Origin: Serinus canaria
Lineage: Eukaryota; Chordata; Aves; Passeriformes; Fringillidae
DNA: 64,000 bases
NCBI RefSeq assembly: GCF_022539315.1
Contig: NC_066314.1
Location: 40,361,180-40,425,179, forward strand
Direction: 5' to 3'
Shown here: piece after piece, positions 1 to 13,800 of the stretch
Numbering within the stretch: position 1 is the stretch's first letter
How the letters are laid out: the number at the start of each line of letters is the position of its first letter
Position numbers and translations under genes: made by a program
The notes under the pieces: generated by a model
What the model was told of the DNA's origin: nothing
Database searches by the model: none
The model's input: the letters and a program-made list of their open reading frames with translations, nothing else

Positions 1-187
1 TTAAAGATAACCTCATGTCAGGAATTCAGTGTTTCAAAAGCCCAGCTCTTTCCCCTCAGTTCCTCTCCTGGTTAGACTGCACTGCATGAGACAGATTTAA
101 ACTCTCTGGAGACAATGGTTCATATAAAAAAGTGTAATGATGAGATAGCCATGAGAAGCAGCAAATCAATAACAAATTTAAATTTAA

Positions 188-292
188 GTTGGATTTTTTT
201 TGGTGGTTTTGTTTTCTTTCTTTTTGTTTTGTTTTATTTTGTTTTCATTTCTTTTTTTGTGGTTTATTTTGTTTTTTTTAAGAAAACCTTTT
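188..292. repeat. T/G-rich low-complexity tract
   Basis: About 100 bp made almost entirely of T runs broken by G or GG, with a few C and A. There is no regular repeat unit. It ends about 20 bp before the LTR that starts at 312. It may be a decayed microsatellite or an old poly(A) tail read on the opposite strand. The rest of 1-311 shows nothing I can name. Confidence 0.75.
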
Positions 293-311
293 GATTAGTT
301 TCTCTTGTATT

Positions 312-732
312 TGCAGGGTTCCCCAGATGGAGGAAGAAATGATGAATCTGACTCCATGTTTTTAGAAGGCCAATTTATTATTTTATGATACCATATTATA
401 TTAAAGAATGATATACTAAACTATGCTAAACTACACTAAAGAATAGAGAAAGGTTACTTACAGAAGGCTAGAAAGATACTAATGAAAACTCATTATTCCT
501 TCCAGAGCCCTAACACAGCTTGGCTGTGATTGGTCATTAAATCAAAACAATTCACATGAAACCAATGAAACAACCACCTGTTGGAAAAACAATCTGCAAA
601 CACATTCCAAAGCAGCAAAACACAGGAGAAGTAAATCAGATAATATTGTTTTCCTTTTTCTCTGAGGCTTCTCAGCTTCCCAGGAGAAGAATCCTGGGCA
701 AGGAGATTTTTCCAGAAAATATGACAGTGACA
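312..732 (-). mobile_element. Solo LTR of an avian endogenous retrovirus (TguLTR5-like)
   Basis: Read on the minus strand, the block opens with TGTCACTGTCA and closes with CCCTGCA, giving the TG...CA termini of an LTR of about 420 bp. Near the minus-strand 3' end lies AATAAA (plus-strand 374-379). It is followed by a segment resembling the CATGGAGTCAGA stretch that I remember from passerine LTRs of the TguLTR5 group. The middle and U3 end (the GCTGAGAAGCCTCAGAGAAAAAGG region) also fit that family from memory. No gag, pol or env sequence is next to it, so it looks like a solo LTR. I could not find an exact flanking target-site duplication. Several short open frames overlap it on both strands and are not genes. 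The subfamily name needs a library search. Confidence 0.72.
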
Positions 733-2190
733 AGTCTGTATTTATGCATTTTTATATTGCACATATTTATCATGGATTCATGCATCTAAGAATGCAAGTA
801 TTGTGAAAACATTATTTAATCATAATGGCACCTTGATAGAAGCACAGAACTAAAAAATCTTTTAGGGATCCATTCAAATTGAAGAAGTTGAATATAATTT
901 TCAAGTAGTTAACTAAATTAATCTAATTACTTTTTCATATCTGACTAATGACAGCAATAAATAGTGGCAGACTGGCAACTCCAGGAACCACAAGCATTGG
1001 TCAGATACTAGCATCCAGATAATGGGAGCAAAGTTAAATCCACAATTTTTTATTAGAAATTACTGCAGTTTTAATATGATTTTTAAAATAAAAAAGTACT
1101 TTTATTATGTTCTTACATGCTTTGTTCTTTCTGTAAACATAACCAGCACCAGAAAACAGAGAAATTTGTGTGCATTTAGAAAAATGAAGGAGTTACAAAT
1201 CATATCACTGGTGCTTTTACTTGTAAGTAGGGTCAGTGGTAATTTAAGAATGGCTAAAGTGGTTATAAACATTTCATTAGCTTCAGTCAGCACTATTTGC
1301 ATGGTAAAAACCAGGAGAGTCTGTAAATATCTTGTTCCTTCCACCATTCATGTTTTCCTTTTCACTTTTCATATATCCTTCCTTGATTGCTTTTTCTTTT
1401 CTTGCTTTCTTCCTTCATTTATCTTTTAGTATATTAACTGAGAAGAGTTCTTTAGACAAGAATAGTTAAATACATTTTTTCTTAAGACATCTGAGTGTTC
1501 TCTATATTTGAATTGCAGCATGCAATTCAACTCCATGTCCTTACAGCACATATTTGATGGATTTTACAAGCAAGAAAGAGCATTGAACCAGTAGGTTAAT
1601 GTTCCCACAGACACAGAACATTAGATTACCATTTCAAAAAGCATTACCTACCATTTGGTATGCTCAGACAGCCATGTGTACATAAATTGGTAACTAGTAT
1701 TTGACTCAATTTATGTGAAGTAATCAAAACTTGCTCATTCAATCCATTTCCTGGCAACTACAATGACTCATTAGTAAATTGTCTGCCTATGAGCACTCCA
1801 AAAGCATGGCTTCTTCCCAAAATTGTTTGCATTACCTGGATTACCTTTAAACTTCAATAGGTATTTCATAAAATACTAAGAAATGGAGTCAGGTTTATTA
1901 AGTTAATCATATGATAGCACACTTTTATGGATGCATAGTTCAGGGGAACAAATGGATGACTCAATTTATGCAATCTCAGAGAAAAAAAGAGTGGTTCACA
2001 AAATGTTCTTCCATAAATCTAGAAACCTCTTTCTCTGGTAGAATATACATATAATAAAATGGTCCTTTGCTACACTTCCACCTGAAGAGGAGTGATAGAC
2101 ATTGATCGGGACACTGATCCCAGTGGATTAAAAACTCTGATAAACTTCATGGTTTTAGGAAACATTGCTCCTATGTGTCAGAGAATTTAA
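733..2190. other. Unique AT-rich sequence, no gene seen
   Basis: There is no recognisable repeat or exon. A 135-codon plus-strand frame (1022-1429) is rich in Phe, Ser and Leu from T-rich DNA. It has no recognisable domain, and an overlapping minus-strand frame of 80 codons is equally unremarkable. Both are treated as chance. Confidence 0.6.
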
Positions 2191-2220
2191 TTCATCCTTC
2201 ACCACTTCATCCTTCACCAC
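2191..2220. repeat. 15-bp exact tandem duplication
   Basis: The 15-bp unit TTCATCCTTCACCAC occurs twice in direct succession (2191-2205 and 2206-2220) without mismatch. It is a small replication-slippage type duplication with no coding context. Confidence 0.9.
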
Positions 2221-5200
2221 AATAAGCTTATACACTGAAAGCAGAATTTATTTGCTCTGTATACTGTATGTAGATTGAATTAAAACAATGCTCAATGCAT
2301 ATTTCTGTGGTATGCAGTTACTGTGGAAAACTGGAGACACTGCAAATAATTTAAAGGAAGAAGCCCTTAATTACATAAGATATATGTGTTAAGACAGCCT
2401 ATTCAAACACCCTGAACTGAAATTTCCCAAATTTTTATCACAATAGTATATAAAATCTAGGTTTTTTACACCTGTATCTATTTAAGCCTATAACCAGTCT
2501 ACAATACAGCACATAGAATTTACTGTATCATCCAAAGTGATGATAAAAAAATTCTTTGTTTTTTTCCTTCTTTTTCAGGGTAAGAGAGAGAGAGTGAAAA
2601 ACTACTCTTTTGCCCTAGGTTCTGGTAAGAACCTTGTGCTGCCTTCTGCTGCTCCTTGATGGGCTTGGAGTCATTCTCTGGCATGGTCTGGGGGAGAATT
2701 TGTGGCCCTGGGCCAAGCATTGTCAGGAACTGTGCAGGCAAACAACAGAGGGTTATTTGCGCTATGCTATCAGTTTGATGTCAGTCAGTGCTACTAAGGC
2801 ATACAGCTGCTTGTGTGCAAGTGTTCAAGGCACTTTCCTGGCCCTGATTAGCTGACTAGGGCACCCATAATCAACACAGTCAGATATTGGGGTCTATTTA
2901 ATGTGTTTAATGCTTGTTTGTGTGTTCTACTAGACCATTTCAACCTGGCCTTAAACAGAAGATGATGTACTTACACACAGAAAGTATAAATGAGGGAAAG
3001 GATAATTCATTGCCTTGCATGCTTATGTTTGGGCTTAGAAGGTTTTCAGTAATTCCCCAGTCCATCAGACCTTCTGTGAGACTGCCAAATCACTTGGCTT
3101 CTCTGTGTTTCTGTTCCACACCTGCAAAGCTGTACTTTCCATTCCTCCCAGGAGTCCTGTTAAAATTATAAGGCTGGCTGACTTTCTGACAATTGCAACT
3201 CTGTCACAGTGCACAAATAAATAGGGAGTGATTGTTCCTAGCTCTGATTGTTAGAACAAATTTAGTCTATAACTGTCTTGATTATTCTGGAGTTCAGCTG
3301 CTATTGCCATAGCAACCTGTTTTAATAACTTCCAAAGTGCAGAAAATACACTAGAATTAGGTTAATTCTGTGGTTGGGCACTGTACATAATGCCACTATC
3401 TGGATCCCCATAGAGACTACAAGGAATGCACATTCTAAACAGGAGCTTAATCAACAGATCAAAGCATCCTACTTACCAATGAATGAAGATTTCTTCCTCT
3501 TTTCTACATACATCTAAAAGCATTTTCTACAAAATGCTTTTATTATCTGAAACTTTTATTTAAAAGGAGATTATTCATTTTAAACTATGGTATCTTAGTG
3601 AAAGCAGTACTGTGTACAGAAACTCTTGGAATTAACTGTCCTGTCTGTGGAAAATAATATGCTCCTGGATTGAAAAGTAGGTTATTCTTTTTTCTCCACC
3701 TTTATGTCCCACCAAATACCAAAGCACTGCAAGAACATGTTCTTCCTGACAATGCTTTAAAAATTTCGCTCATTTACAAAAGGTTGAATTCTTCCATTTC
3801 AGCTTTGCTTTCTGTTTACTGGAGTACACTTTCTTGATAATTGCTTTCTTTAAAGCCTTTATCTTTTCATTTTGGATCACTGATAGTTAAGATCCAAAGT
3901 CATTAGTACAGATAAGTAATATATTGGGAAGAATTACTTTGATGATTACTTACCATGAGAAGTGGACACAAAATCTCATTTGTTTTCAGTAGATGTCTTT
4001 TAAAAATAAGGCAGTAAGACATTTATAATATTGCACACTGAATGATTTTTGTGTGAGTGCCATCAAGGGGATTTCACAAAGAAGAAAAGATTGCTGTGCA
4101 TGCCTCCTGAGAGTTGTTGCTTTCAATTCAAAACTTTGTAGACTATTTTGATTTTTGAACTTTGATGCTTGAACATACACAGGGAAGAGAAATAGTGTGA
4201 GGAGGAAACCCAGAACTCAGAGTATGAAACACTGGGTTCAATAAAATACAAATATTGAATTATTTTTAGTAGTAACAGTAACATGTTTAAATGTTAATAT
4301 TGACCCATCAGAAATACATACATATATGCTGAGTACAAATGTGTACTGAATTCACTGGTGTTACTTGAATCCCTTTAAAAATATGCAAACATTTCCAAGA
4401 ACGGTCCAGCTGCTGAGGAGAAGGATACCTCTGTACCTGTGTTCTGGCTCATCACAGTGTTTAAATGACACCAAGTACTCAAAGGATAAATCTGGATTTT
4501 TGACTCCATAATGAGGAGGTTAGATATGCTAGAGGAAGCTAAGACACAAAAGCAGTCATTTTTACACTGACTGCTTCCTCTAAAGAAGTGCATCTTCTCT
4601 TTTCTTAAATTTGGGCTGAGTTTGCTACTTCAAGGTATAATTATGAAACCATGTTTTTTCTTCTAGTGAGCTTAATCAAGATTTGCATGAAAATACAAGC
4701 TTGACAAGCCAGAACAATGCAAAAATTTCCTAAGTTAGTGCACCACCCACTGAGAATATTGTTGTATATCTGAATCAGACATGAGTCAACAGCTAACAAT
4801 TATTTAGAAGGGGATAAAGTAGCATAATGCAAAACAAAGTTCTTTATTTTCAGTAACTACAGAATTAAAAACAATATTTTAGATAATAATTTCCTTATCA
4901 CTTTGTTGTGTGATCCCAAGGACTAAGGGATGCAGTGCAATTTTTGTTTATTCTTAATTTCTATCATCAAGCTTAGATGAGCCAACACAATTCCCATCAT
5001 CAATCAACAGTGACCTTGAGGTTTTGTTGCCTCACCCAAAGACCCAGGCAGGTGTAGACTAGAATGTTTGTTCTTACCTTTAAAAACACTTCAGGAGGTG
5101 ATATTGGGCAATTACTGTGACTCTGGCCTGTCCACTGAACTTCTAATCTGCCACCTGTCATGAATGAAGAAGAAAGATTTCTGTTTCTTCTTTAATTCAG

Positions 5201-5559
5201 CTCCAACAGTCAGTTTTAGTGCTTTCATAAACGTTTTTTGAAAATGCGTTTGGATCAAGATTTGATTCAGAACAGCTCCTGAAAGAAACAGAAATAGGAA
5301 ATGAAAGAGTTGATGTGTATTCATAGTATTCAAAAGCTTTTAAATCCTTTCCTACCTTTTCATTCTTTCCAAGTACTGGCAGGAAGGTAAGTGCTTCAAA
5401 CAACATTCCCTCTCCTCTGAAGGTGATAAAAAGTTCATATTCATGCTGAGTTGTACCTGTGTTGTTGCAGTTTGGAGCTGAATTTTATCTTATTGTTCCC
5501 CACAGATTAGGGAATATCCCAATATAGCTCTAATATTAATAAACATCTGTTGCCAAGAT
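2221..5559. other. Mostly unique sequence with a GC-richer patch at 2570-2870
   Basis: Most of the stretch is AT-rich and shows nothing. The segment around 2570-2870 is clearly richer in G and C and opens with a short GA-dinucleotide run (about 2584-2595). Frames of 73 codons exist there on both strands but resemble nothing I recognise. The patch could be an old repeat or a conserved non-coding element, and I cannot decide from the sequence alone. Confidence 0.5.
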
Positions 5560-5593
5560 ATTTTATCTTTGGCTACAGTACCAAAGATAAAAT
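5560..5593. repeat. Perfect 13-bp inverted repeat (hairpin)
   Basis: ATTTTATCTTTGG (5560-5572) and its exact reverse complement CCAAAGATAAAAT (5581-5593) flank an 8-nt loop. Pairing does not continue outside the stem. The stem is AT-rich, so a cruciform or RNA hairpin would be only moderately stable. There is no terminator or microRNA context. Confidence 0.9.
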
Positions 5594-7560
5594 TAAATTT
5601 TAAAACATTAGGATTTATATATATATGATGTAAAAATGTCTGCTTTCAAAACTAATTTTGATGCAGGTTGTCTGATGCAGCTTTTTGCTTATTTTCTTAG
5701 ATCTACATATTCTATACTCGAGAGTTGTTGACTTGCAGAGTGGTTATATTAAAATATATTCTATACTTCTTTTTGAAATAAGTTTTTTCTAATATTACCA
5801 ATATTTAGATTATTGCTATGCAGAAAAAAACCAAGACCAATGTTCACTGGACAGGAGATTTATTCATTTGCAAGAAATAGTCTCAAATCCTAAGAAAAAT
5901 TGGATGAACTAAATCAAAGTAATACATCAAGTAATTGAAGGACAGACAAATACAACTTTTTAAAATTTATTTTAAAACTAGGTTGAACAACAGTTGAAAG
6001 AGACCAAAGAAAGGAGAAGTAAAAATTCTCAGTTTGTTTGGTAGAAGGTTAGAAACAGAGAAAAGTATTTTGCAAAATAAACAGATGAAAGTTGATCAGT
6101 GATTCATGCTTCAGGAAATATGAAGACCAAATAAAACAAGAATAGGAAACAGGCACCAAAGTCCTCAGAGCAAAGGATATAGTTACAGGAGACAACCAAG
6201 GTAGCTTGTTTTGCTAAACCAATCAGTACTGAAGTGACTAGAATGTGTATTACATATGTATAATGCATATAAAAATATGCAAAATATCTGCAATATAAAG
6301 ATGCAAATATGCATATTCCATATACAAATATGCGAGACATGCTTAAAAGCTGCAAAAAATAAGGCCACGAAAATAAAGCTATTTAATATTTTCTAAGAGA
6401 AAACAAAAAGCAAGATTAATCTCAAAATTATTAAGGGAGGAATCCAATTTTGGAAAGCTGTCTTACAACATTCTGTAGCAGAATGAGAGGCAGGGAGAAA
6501 GCATCTGATTTTTAAGAAGAAGCTTGGTGTGTTTTTGACATAACCATATGACATGGTTCCCTGACATGAGAGCGTGCTAGGCACAATGACCTCTTGTAGC
6601 TCTCTGAGATGTTGACCTCCAAATGCTGCTAAGCAACATATTCTGGCATGAATGTGAGTCATGGCCATTTTGAATTTGAGTGGTCCATTGCCAGACATAA
6701 CCTCAAGATTCAGTAAACACATTTTGTCTTAATGTCACCCATTTAATATATATAATTCAGCAAAACTGTTGAAAGGAAGTAACAATGAAAGCAGAACACA
6801 ACAGTCTTAAAACACAATGAAAGCCTCTGTATATGCTAATTCTACAGCATAATACTCATATAAAATTTATATACAAAATAGACATGTTCAAAGTCCTAAG
6901 TACCTGCCATATGCATTATTTGCAGAGAAAAAATAGCAAAGGACAATGCAGTCCCATATGAGTCTTAATTGTTCTGGTCATCTCGAAGGCAATTTGGCTC
7001 AATTAAGGTCATGTGCTCAGCTGAAGGTAGTACCACTGTCTGGCATTAAAGAGAACTGAAAAAAACCCAGTCCCTGAAATTTCTTCCCAAGAGAAAATGC
7101 TATTTTTAATTGGTGAAAAATAGAGCATACTAATTCTATCAAATCCGTGAATGAATTACATATGTGACTATGTTCACTTGATTAGGCTATTGCTTATGAA
7201 GACAGTTTTGGGAATGAAAATATATAAAAAAGCATCCAAGGAAATTTTGTCAGGACAGCACTATATAAAGGACAAAATCTGGAGGAATTATAGTCTCCTA
7301 CCCTCAGAAAGTTTTTTATGTCAAATTTTAAAAATTCATATAAAGCTGAAGAGCTCCAAAAACCACCAACTTTTTCTTAAAAACAACAGCAAAATAAATT
7401 AGTATTCTTCCATCAGAAATTGCTAAAAATTGAGAAATTATCTGTTCCACTATTTGAAATGAAAGTAAATACTGGAGATTGTGTTTCAGGACTTTTTGGT
7501 AGGGGAAGAAAGACAAGATTTCTTTCATTTAAATAGAAAAAAATAGTGGGCATAAGTTAA
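5594..7560. other. AT-rich unique sequence with a reiterated ATATGC motif
   Basis: No gene or known repeat was found. Between about 6245 and 6335 short words such as AAATATGC and ATGCATAT recur irregularly, as in a decayed AT microsatellite. The overlapping minus-strand frames there (83 and 61 codons) are low-complexity translations of this DNA. Confidence 0.55.
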
Positions 7561-7660
7561 ATTTAAAAAACCCATTAAGAAAAAAAATCAAAACAAAATC
7601 AAATAAAACCAAAAACACAAAAAAACCTGCTTAACAAAACAAATAAATATAAAATTCTTC
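7561..7660. repeat. A-rich low-complexity tract
   Basis: About 100 bp dominated by A runs with interspersed C and T. It could be simple low-complexity sequence or an aged poly(A)-like tract. It lies about 30 bp before a CR1 tail but is not part of the CR1 consensus as I remember it. Confidence 0.7.
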
Positions 7661-7690
7661 CTGAAACACAAGAAGACATTACTTTGCTCC

Positions 7691-7871
7691 GAGGCTGATC
7701 AAAACTGGCCCAGGTTGCCCAGAGATGTTGTAGAATCTCCCTTCTTGGAGATATTCAAAAGCTATTTGAGCATGGTTAAGGGCAGCCTGTTCTAGCATCC
7801 CTTCCTTACCAGGAGGGTTGGACAAGAAAATCTCAAGAAGTCCCAGCCAGCCTTACCCATTCTGTGATGAT
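7691..7871 (+). mobile_element. CR1 LINE, 3'-end fragment
   Basis: The segment follows the 3' untranslated end of avian CR1 in order: CAGGTTGCCCAGAGATG, then TTGGAGATATTCAAAAGC, then AGGGTTGGACAAGA, ending in a TTCTGTGATGATTG tail. It is strongly 5'-truncated, as most CR1 copies are, and holds no open reading frame. Divergence from the remembered consensus is considerable, so it is probably an old copy. Confidence 0.85.
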
Positions 7872-10800
7872 TGTGCCTGTGATAACTCTGTAGAGTTTTC
7901 TCAGATATCCAGATACACATTTGCTTGTCTAAATCTGTTGTTTAAAGAGTAACATGATGATAAAATTTGAACTTTTCAGCATATTTTTGGTTGGATTCAG
8001 ACTTAGTCCTATTTTTCACTTACTAATACCATGCAAAAAGACTGTATGAGCAAAAGTTGTATCCTATATGTCAGTAGTGTTAAAAAAAAAAACCCATACC
8101 AACAAAAAATGAGGAGAGATAATGAAAGTCAATTAAAAATACTTCTGGAAGTACAAGACAATAGCCTACAAGCCATAGTGTCAGCTTATTTCTTCCTTGA
8201 ACTAATTTGAGGTGCTATGTTTTCTGGTTTCTGAGCAACTCAGTCTCCAAGCTGCCTGCTTAAGTTAATGTGCAAATGGCTATTCGTGCTTCAGTGATTC
8301 TACATCAGCTTTTACTGAAGCTTGTTTTCAGAACTATTTTTACTATGTTTGCTGACTGATTAATATTTCACTTCTTAGCAGCAATTGAAAGAAAACTTGA
8401 GATGATAAAACAAATTAAACAGTAAGCCTTCACCATACTTGGATTGCTGCCCAAGACTTATATAAGTCAAACCAAAGATCAACATATGTGGCAAACTTTA
8501 TCAGCACGATAAGTGAGCGTGTTGTGGAAAGAACTTTATTTTAAGTAAATGCCAAGATTTTTATTCATAAGCTCAAAATCCCAACAACAGTGTAAGAAGA
8601 TTTTTTAAATGTAACATCTATAAAATCAAGCATAGATTCAGGAGTTCTGCATTTATAACAGTTCACAGGCTTGCTTTCTTTAACAAACCCAGAAGCTCAC
8701 AAGAATATTCTTCAGAAATACTGCTTGCTGCACTGACTAATCTTCACAATAGTGAACCCCTGAATTTCCAAGTGTTGGGTCTCTGGATCCAAATTTAAAG
8801 GCAATGCTTGCTTTGGTGAACAATAGGTGGACAATATGAAACACAAACAGGCAAGTCTGCTTCCATTCACAAGGCTTTGGGTGGCTCCCTTCATTACTAT
8901 ATGCAATTATATTACATAATTTAAAATGCAGAGCAGGATGTAGCTCTAATTTGAATAGGGTAAGGAGGGAAGGGTATTGTGGATAGAGTTCATTATTATT
9001 AGAGTGATTAGTAGCATTCAGTCACTCTGGGCAGCTGCCCTGAAGGGAAAGAAGAAAATCTACTAACTTTTGTCCCCCAGTAAATCACAACATAAGCATC
9101 AATTCTTACAATAATACATTCAACTGACAAAGCTAGCAGCTACACAGACAAAAAAAGGTACACATATGCTACAAAACACACATATAGACAAAGGCAAGAT
9201 CACTTGAGCTATACATTGATATAGATTATGTCCATGCGTAATATATACATGTATAAATTTAGAAGCAAGCATATAAAAGACCACAGATGAAGACATATGT
9301 ATTATTTTGAGTTACAGTTTCTCTCATACCTGCATTAACAAAAGACTCTTTCGAAGAAGAAAATATATATTTTACTCAAAAAGTAAGAATGGTGAAATAT
9401 CTGTAGACCTGATATTCAGGTTCAGACTACTGGCAGTCATGCAGCAGCTTATTTAGCCCACTGATATTCATAATAACTGTATTATTACTGATATTCTGAA
9501 CCCTATAAATGCCTGAGATGATGGAGTAAGCTATTCTCTAGGAGGATGAGTACATAAAAGCAGTAATTATTGTACAAATCATTCTAGAGTTATCCTTCAA
9601 ATGAGAAAGACATTTGTCTATGGAAGCATTTTACTTTTCTATTTCAGAGGAAGGAAAGAAGAGCTAGTACCAAGAAAACATCTGTGGAGTGGGTCTTCTG
9701 CTCTTTGGAGGATGTGATGTTTTTTACTAAATCAATAAAAATGTATAGTTTGGACATAGTTTAAGTACTCAGAGTTGAAACTAACATCCTGAAAATCCCT
9801 GTTATTCTGACATTGAGCCCTGGAGGAAACTCAACTCTTTAGAAGATGCAGATTTTTATCTGAAAATTTCTCAGACTCCTGAAGTTTTGCTTCCCTAAGC
9901 GCCCAGAAATGCCCCTTTTTTTTTTTTTAGAGTTCAAGAGACAATGCAAATTTCCCATCAAAACCTTGCAGGTATCCCGATATGGACTGCTCCTTACCTT
10001 CAGAGGCCTGTTCCTGCTGAAACCTGGTCACCATAAGGAAACGTGGAAGAAAAAATAAGCCAGAAACAAAGAAAGGGAACTAGAGACAGAAGCTCTCTCA
10101 TATAGATGGGAAAATGAGAACTTGCAATTCTGGTAGAAACCTAATTTCAGTGACATTTAAGTGTAAAGTAAGTCAAAGCAGGAATCAGAAACCAATCTCA
10201 TGTGTTCTAGCACTGTGCTGCAGAGTCAGTTTTTGACTGAATGCCTTCCAAGGCTGAAGGCACATTTTTACCCCCAGTGTTCCACACTAACTAGCTCAGA
10301 TGAAGACTTTGGGCACCGTATCTATGTGCTTAACTTTCCCTGAGTCCAGTATAAAGACTTGGTGTAAGGTTTCAGGCTCATCTTCATGGACAGACAGAAG
10401 AAAGAGAGCATTTTGGTACAGGATAGATTTCTACAGGGATTGAGAATTAGATCTTTTGGATCTAATCAATAAGGAAAACACCATTTATATATTGTGTGCT
10501 TAACGTAATAGACAGGCTATGAGGCACAAATCAAATGCCCACATTTATGCAAACGATTTATGACATGTCTGGAGCTGTTATCCAAACTGTCTTGATTCTT
10601 TTTGTTGTCATTTCTAAAATAAAACAATTAGACAGCATGAAGAAACTGTGCTTATTCCTCTGGCGATTTACTATCATTCCATTAGAAAGAAATATATTAT
10701 TAAACTATATTTTAAACACATTTTTATACATTTAGCTCATGACAGAGTCTGACTTCATAAAACCTTAACAGTTGTCTAAACCTTCCTCTGAATTTTGTTG

Positions 10801-13800
10801 CTGTTTCTTCCCCTTCTCCCTCCAAAGTAGGCAAGATATCATATTAGGAAACTATACTTACAGTGTTTTGAACAAAGCATAATAAATTACATAATTGAAG
10901 AAACAATGCCTTTAGATTTTTAATTACCAAATTAGAAATCTAAAAATAAAAGTCACAAATAAATTAATTATGCACATAACATATATAAAAATGGCTAAAC
11001 TAAATTGAATAGGTGCTGCTTGTTCTATCTGCAGATATATACTACGTGATATGTAACCCATTGGATTCACTTTCCTGTCATCTTTCACAGTTTTTTACAT
11101 AATTTGGATGTGATTGCTACTCCTGCATACACGATTCAAAGGGCAGAAGCTATAGATTTATATACTATAAAAAGTAATTTGATTTGAACTCCATTTCTTC
11201 CCTAATATTTCCTAACTTCCCACTTCCCACTAGATTTGCCACAGAGCATCAAGTTTTTCAGACAACTATCTGCAATAGCTTATTTCCAATATCATCCTGA
11301 TAAAGGAAAATCAAATCCTAGAATATCCAAGTGCTTCTATTACTTGCCCTGAAAGATTCTAATCTAATATCCAAAACACAAGGAAAGAGATTTTTTTCTT
11401 TTTTATAGCACTTTTCCCTAAAATGAATTTGAGTCCATGATTTTCTGATTCAAAAACTAAGACGCACAGTTATATGTACCATTGAAAGCTGTTAATGAAT
11501 TTTAATACTAGAAAACCCATAAATAATTTTACTAATTATAGACTTGGTCCATTTTGACTAGACCATTTCTTTCAATATTTATTGAAATATTCTAGGCACA
11601 TCCTGGACAGCACTGATCCAGACAGCTTGAAATTGAATCTCTGCAGAAATAATGCTGCTGAAATTCCAAGGGTGGGGAGGTGTTTGTATGATAAGGACTG
11701 GAACGATCCACATTTGAGAGTGAAAAATAACACCTCTGGTCCTTGGGCTGAAATGTGTGCTTTCGATGGGCACAGTTTAAATGAAGTGCAATATTTCTAG
11801 AGAAGGAAAAACTCCATAGGCAATGGAGTAGATTCATTACAATGGCTAGCATTAACAGGTTACATCTCTGGTGAGCATCTACTCCAGAGAAATTGTTCAT
11901 CACAACTGAATGAAACTATGGGATAAAAAAAGTTGAAGAAAGTAATTTCATTTAAAAATATTTATATAATAAAGAAAAGGTGTAAAATCAACAGTGTTAA
12001 AGAGAATCAAGAATTTCCCTAATAATAATTATTTTAAGCCTTCTAGCACCCCTTACTGGAGTTCTATCTTTAATATCTATTAAATAAACTAAGCTGGAAA
12101 AAAAAAACCAAAACATTTAAAGCAAAGGGTCTGACTGGGGGAAGCATAAATAAGCAGAATCTGAATAAACATGGAAGAGGAGCTCAGCTGATATAACTCA
12201 GGGTGGTTTTACCAATTTAGGAGATTTCAATTAACTGCTGTTCAAGTTCTAGTAGAGGGAGTTTATTCTATAGAATATGGTCTCAGCTTTGCATTTTAGC
12301 AGTCAAACATGCTCTCTTGCTCAACAGGTTTCAAACAAGACTTGACTGAAGATCCTTCTGGGGTGATTTATTCTGTTTAGTACTAAGAAAGCTGAATGAC
12401 CCCAGTTCTAGGATAAGTAATAACTTGTGATTTCGTAAACTCTTAAATTAAGAGAGGTATAAAGGACCCATATGAATCCTACTGCTTGACCTCTTGTTTA
12501 GCATATGCCAGAGAGCTATATCAACTGAAATACACTGATGTGCAACCTCCATTGCCCTCTCTTTCAATGCCTGAGATTCTGGGGTTGCTGAACACTGCAG
12601 TTGCCAAGAGTAGAAGCAGATAGTCGGAAGACTTAAAACAGTCACTCAGGATCTTTTCTCTCTTCCACTGTAGCGCATCAGAATTGCATATGTTCTGCTG
12701 TAAGCCTGGCTCTCTTGGGCAAAGGAAAAGGCATAATTCTTTTGTTTACCTCCCCAGGGTCTTTATTAACACACATACTTGGAAAACATTATGTTATTAG
12801 TTGATTAGTAATGCAGGAATAATTTCCAGCATGAACTTGAATTTCACATATGCCAATGATGAGCTTTCATTATTCGCTCCTTATGGTCTTGTCTTTTTAG
12901 ACAGTTACTTGACAACAATAATGCTTTCCTTTTGAGAAATACTGACAATTTGTTTGGAAAAACTTTCCTGTAAGGAGATACTGTGCAGGGAATCGGCACA
13001 ACAGTGCATTATGGAAGTAGAAATCATCCCAGTGATTCCAGAGGCTGCAGGTGGGTTGCATATATTGCTGCCTTTCTGACCACAACCTGACTGAGCAGCC
13101 AGCATGAATAAATTCTCTAAGGCCTGAGATAATCTTCATATTACATTTACGGCTGCCAAGGTGAAAGGAGTGACCAAGGCAAACCCAGAGAGCACTGACC
13201 AACACAAAGCTGTTGCCAGCTGCTGTTTCAGCTCTAGAGGACATATGTAGGTTGACTAAATTAGGGCAGTATTTTCTTAACCAGGCCTGAACAGCTCAGA
13301 GAGGGTTTTGAGAGCAGAGCACTTGAAAAGGTGAGCTTTCCTCCTTCTCTGTACCTGTGACTATGTTCAAATATTCCTTAACCATAAATGAGATCTCTGC
13401 TGTTTATTTATGTATGATATCTGCCTGAGAGAGTAAACAATCATGGAGTTAAGCCACACAAGAAACCAGATCCTAATTCTGAAACATTTACCTTCAGAGG
13501 CAAAGAAAAAAGGGATATATTGAAAAATATACACTCAGAGAAAAAAATAACCCATGATTAAAATCCAGACTAAGGAACTCCTGCAGTGTTCTCTATCCGT
13601 AATAACCCCTTTATTCTATAGTGGGCTAATTTATATCAGGCTGGTTTTATTTCTCTGGGTTTAATAGAATAGTTTCTAACTGATCCCTGCAGAGAAACTA
13701 CTGCCTCCATGGTACAGATTTTCATTCCTAGAGGAAAATCCAATTACTCTGAGTAATTTTTGGTTATTCTGTTTATTATCTGTCATTATTCTATGAGTTA

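Noticed and set aside
5850..5866. ACAGGAGATTTATTCA shared with the LTR-like block near 49450
   Set aside because: One 16-base match between two places in 64 kb of AT-rich DNA is expected by chance, and the flanks do not align.
11582..11903. Overlapping 72-codon plus and 103-codon minus frames with mixed amino-acid composition
   Set aside because: No recognisable domain, no convincing splice sites, and frames of this size are common here.
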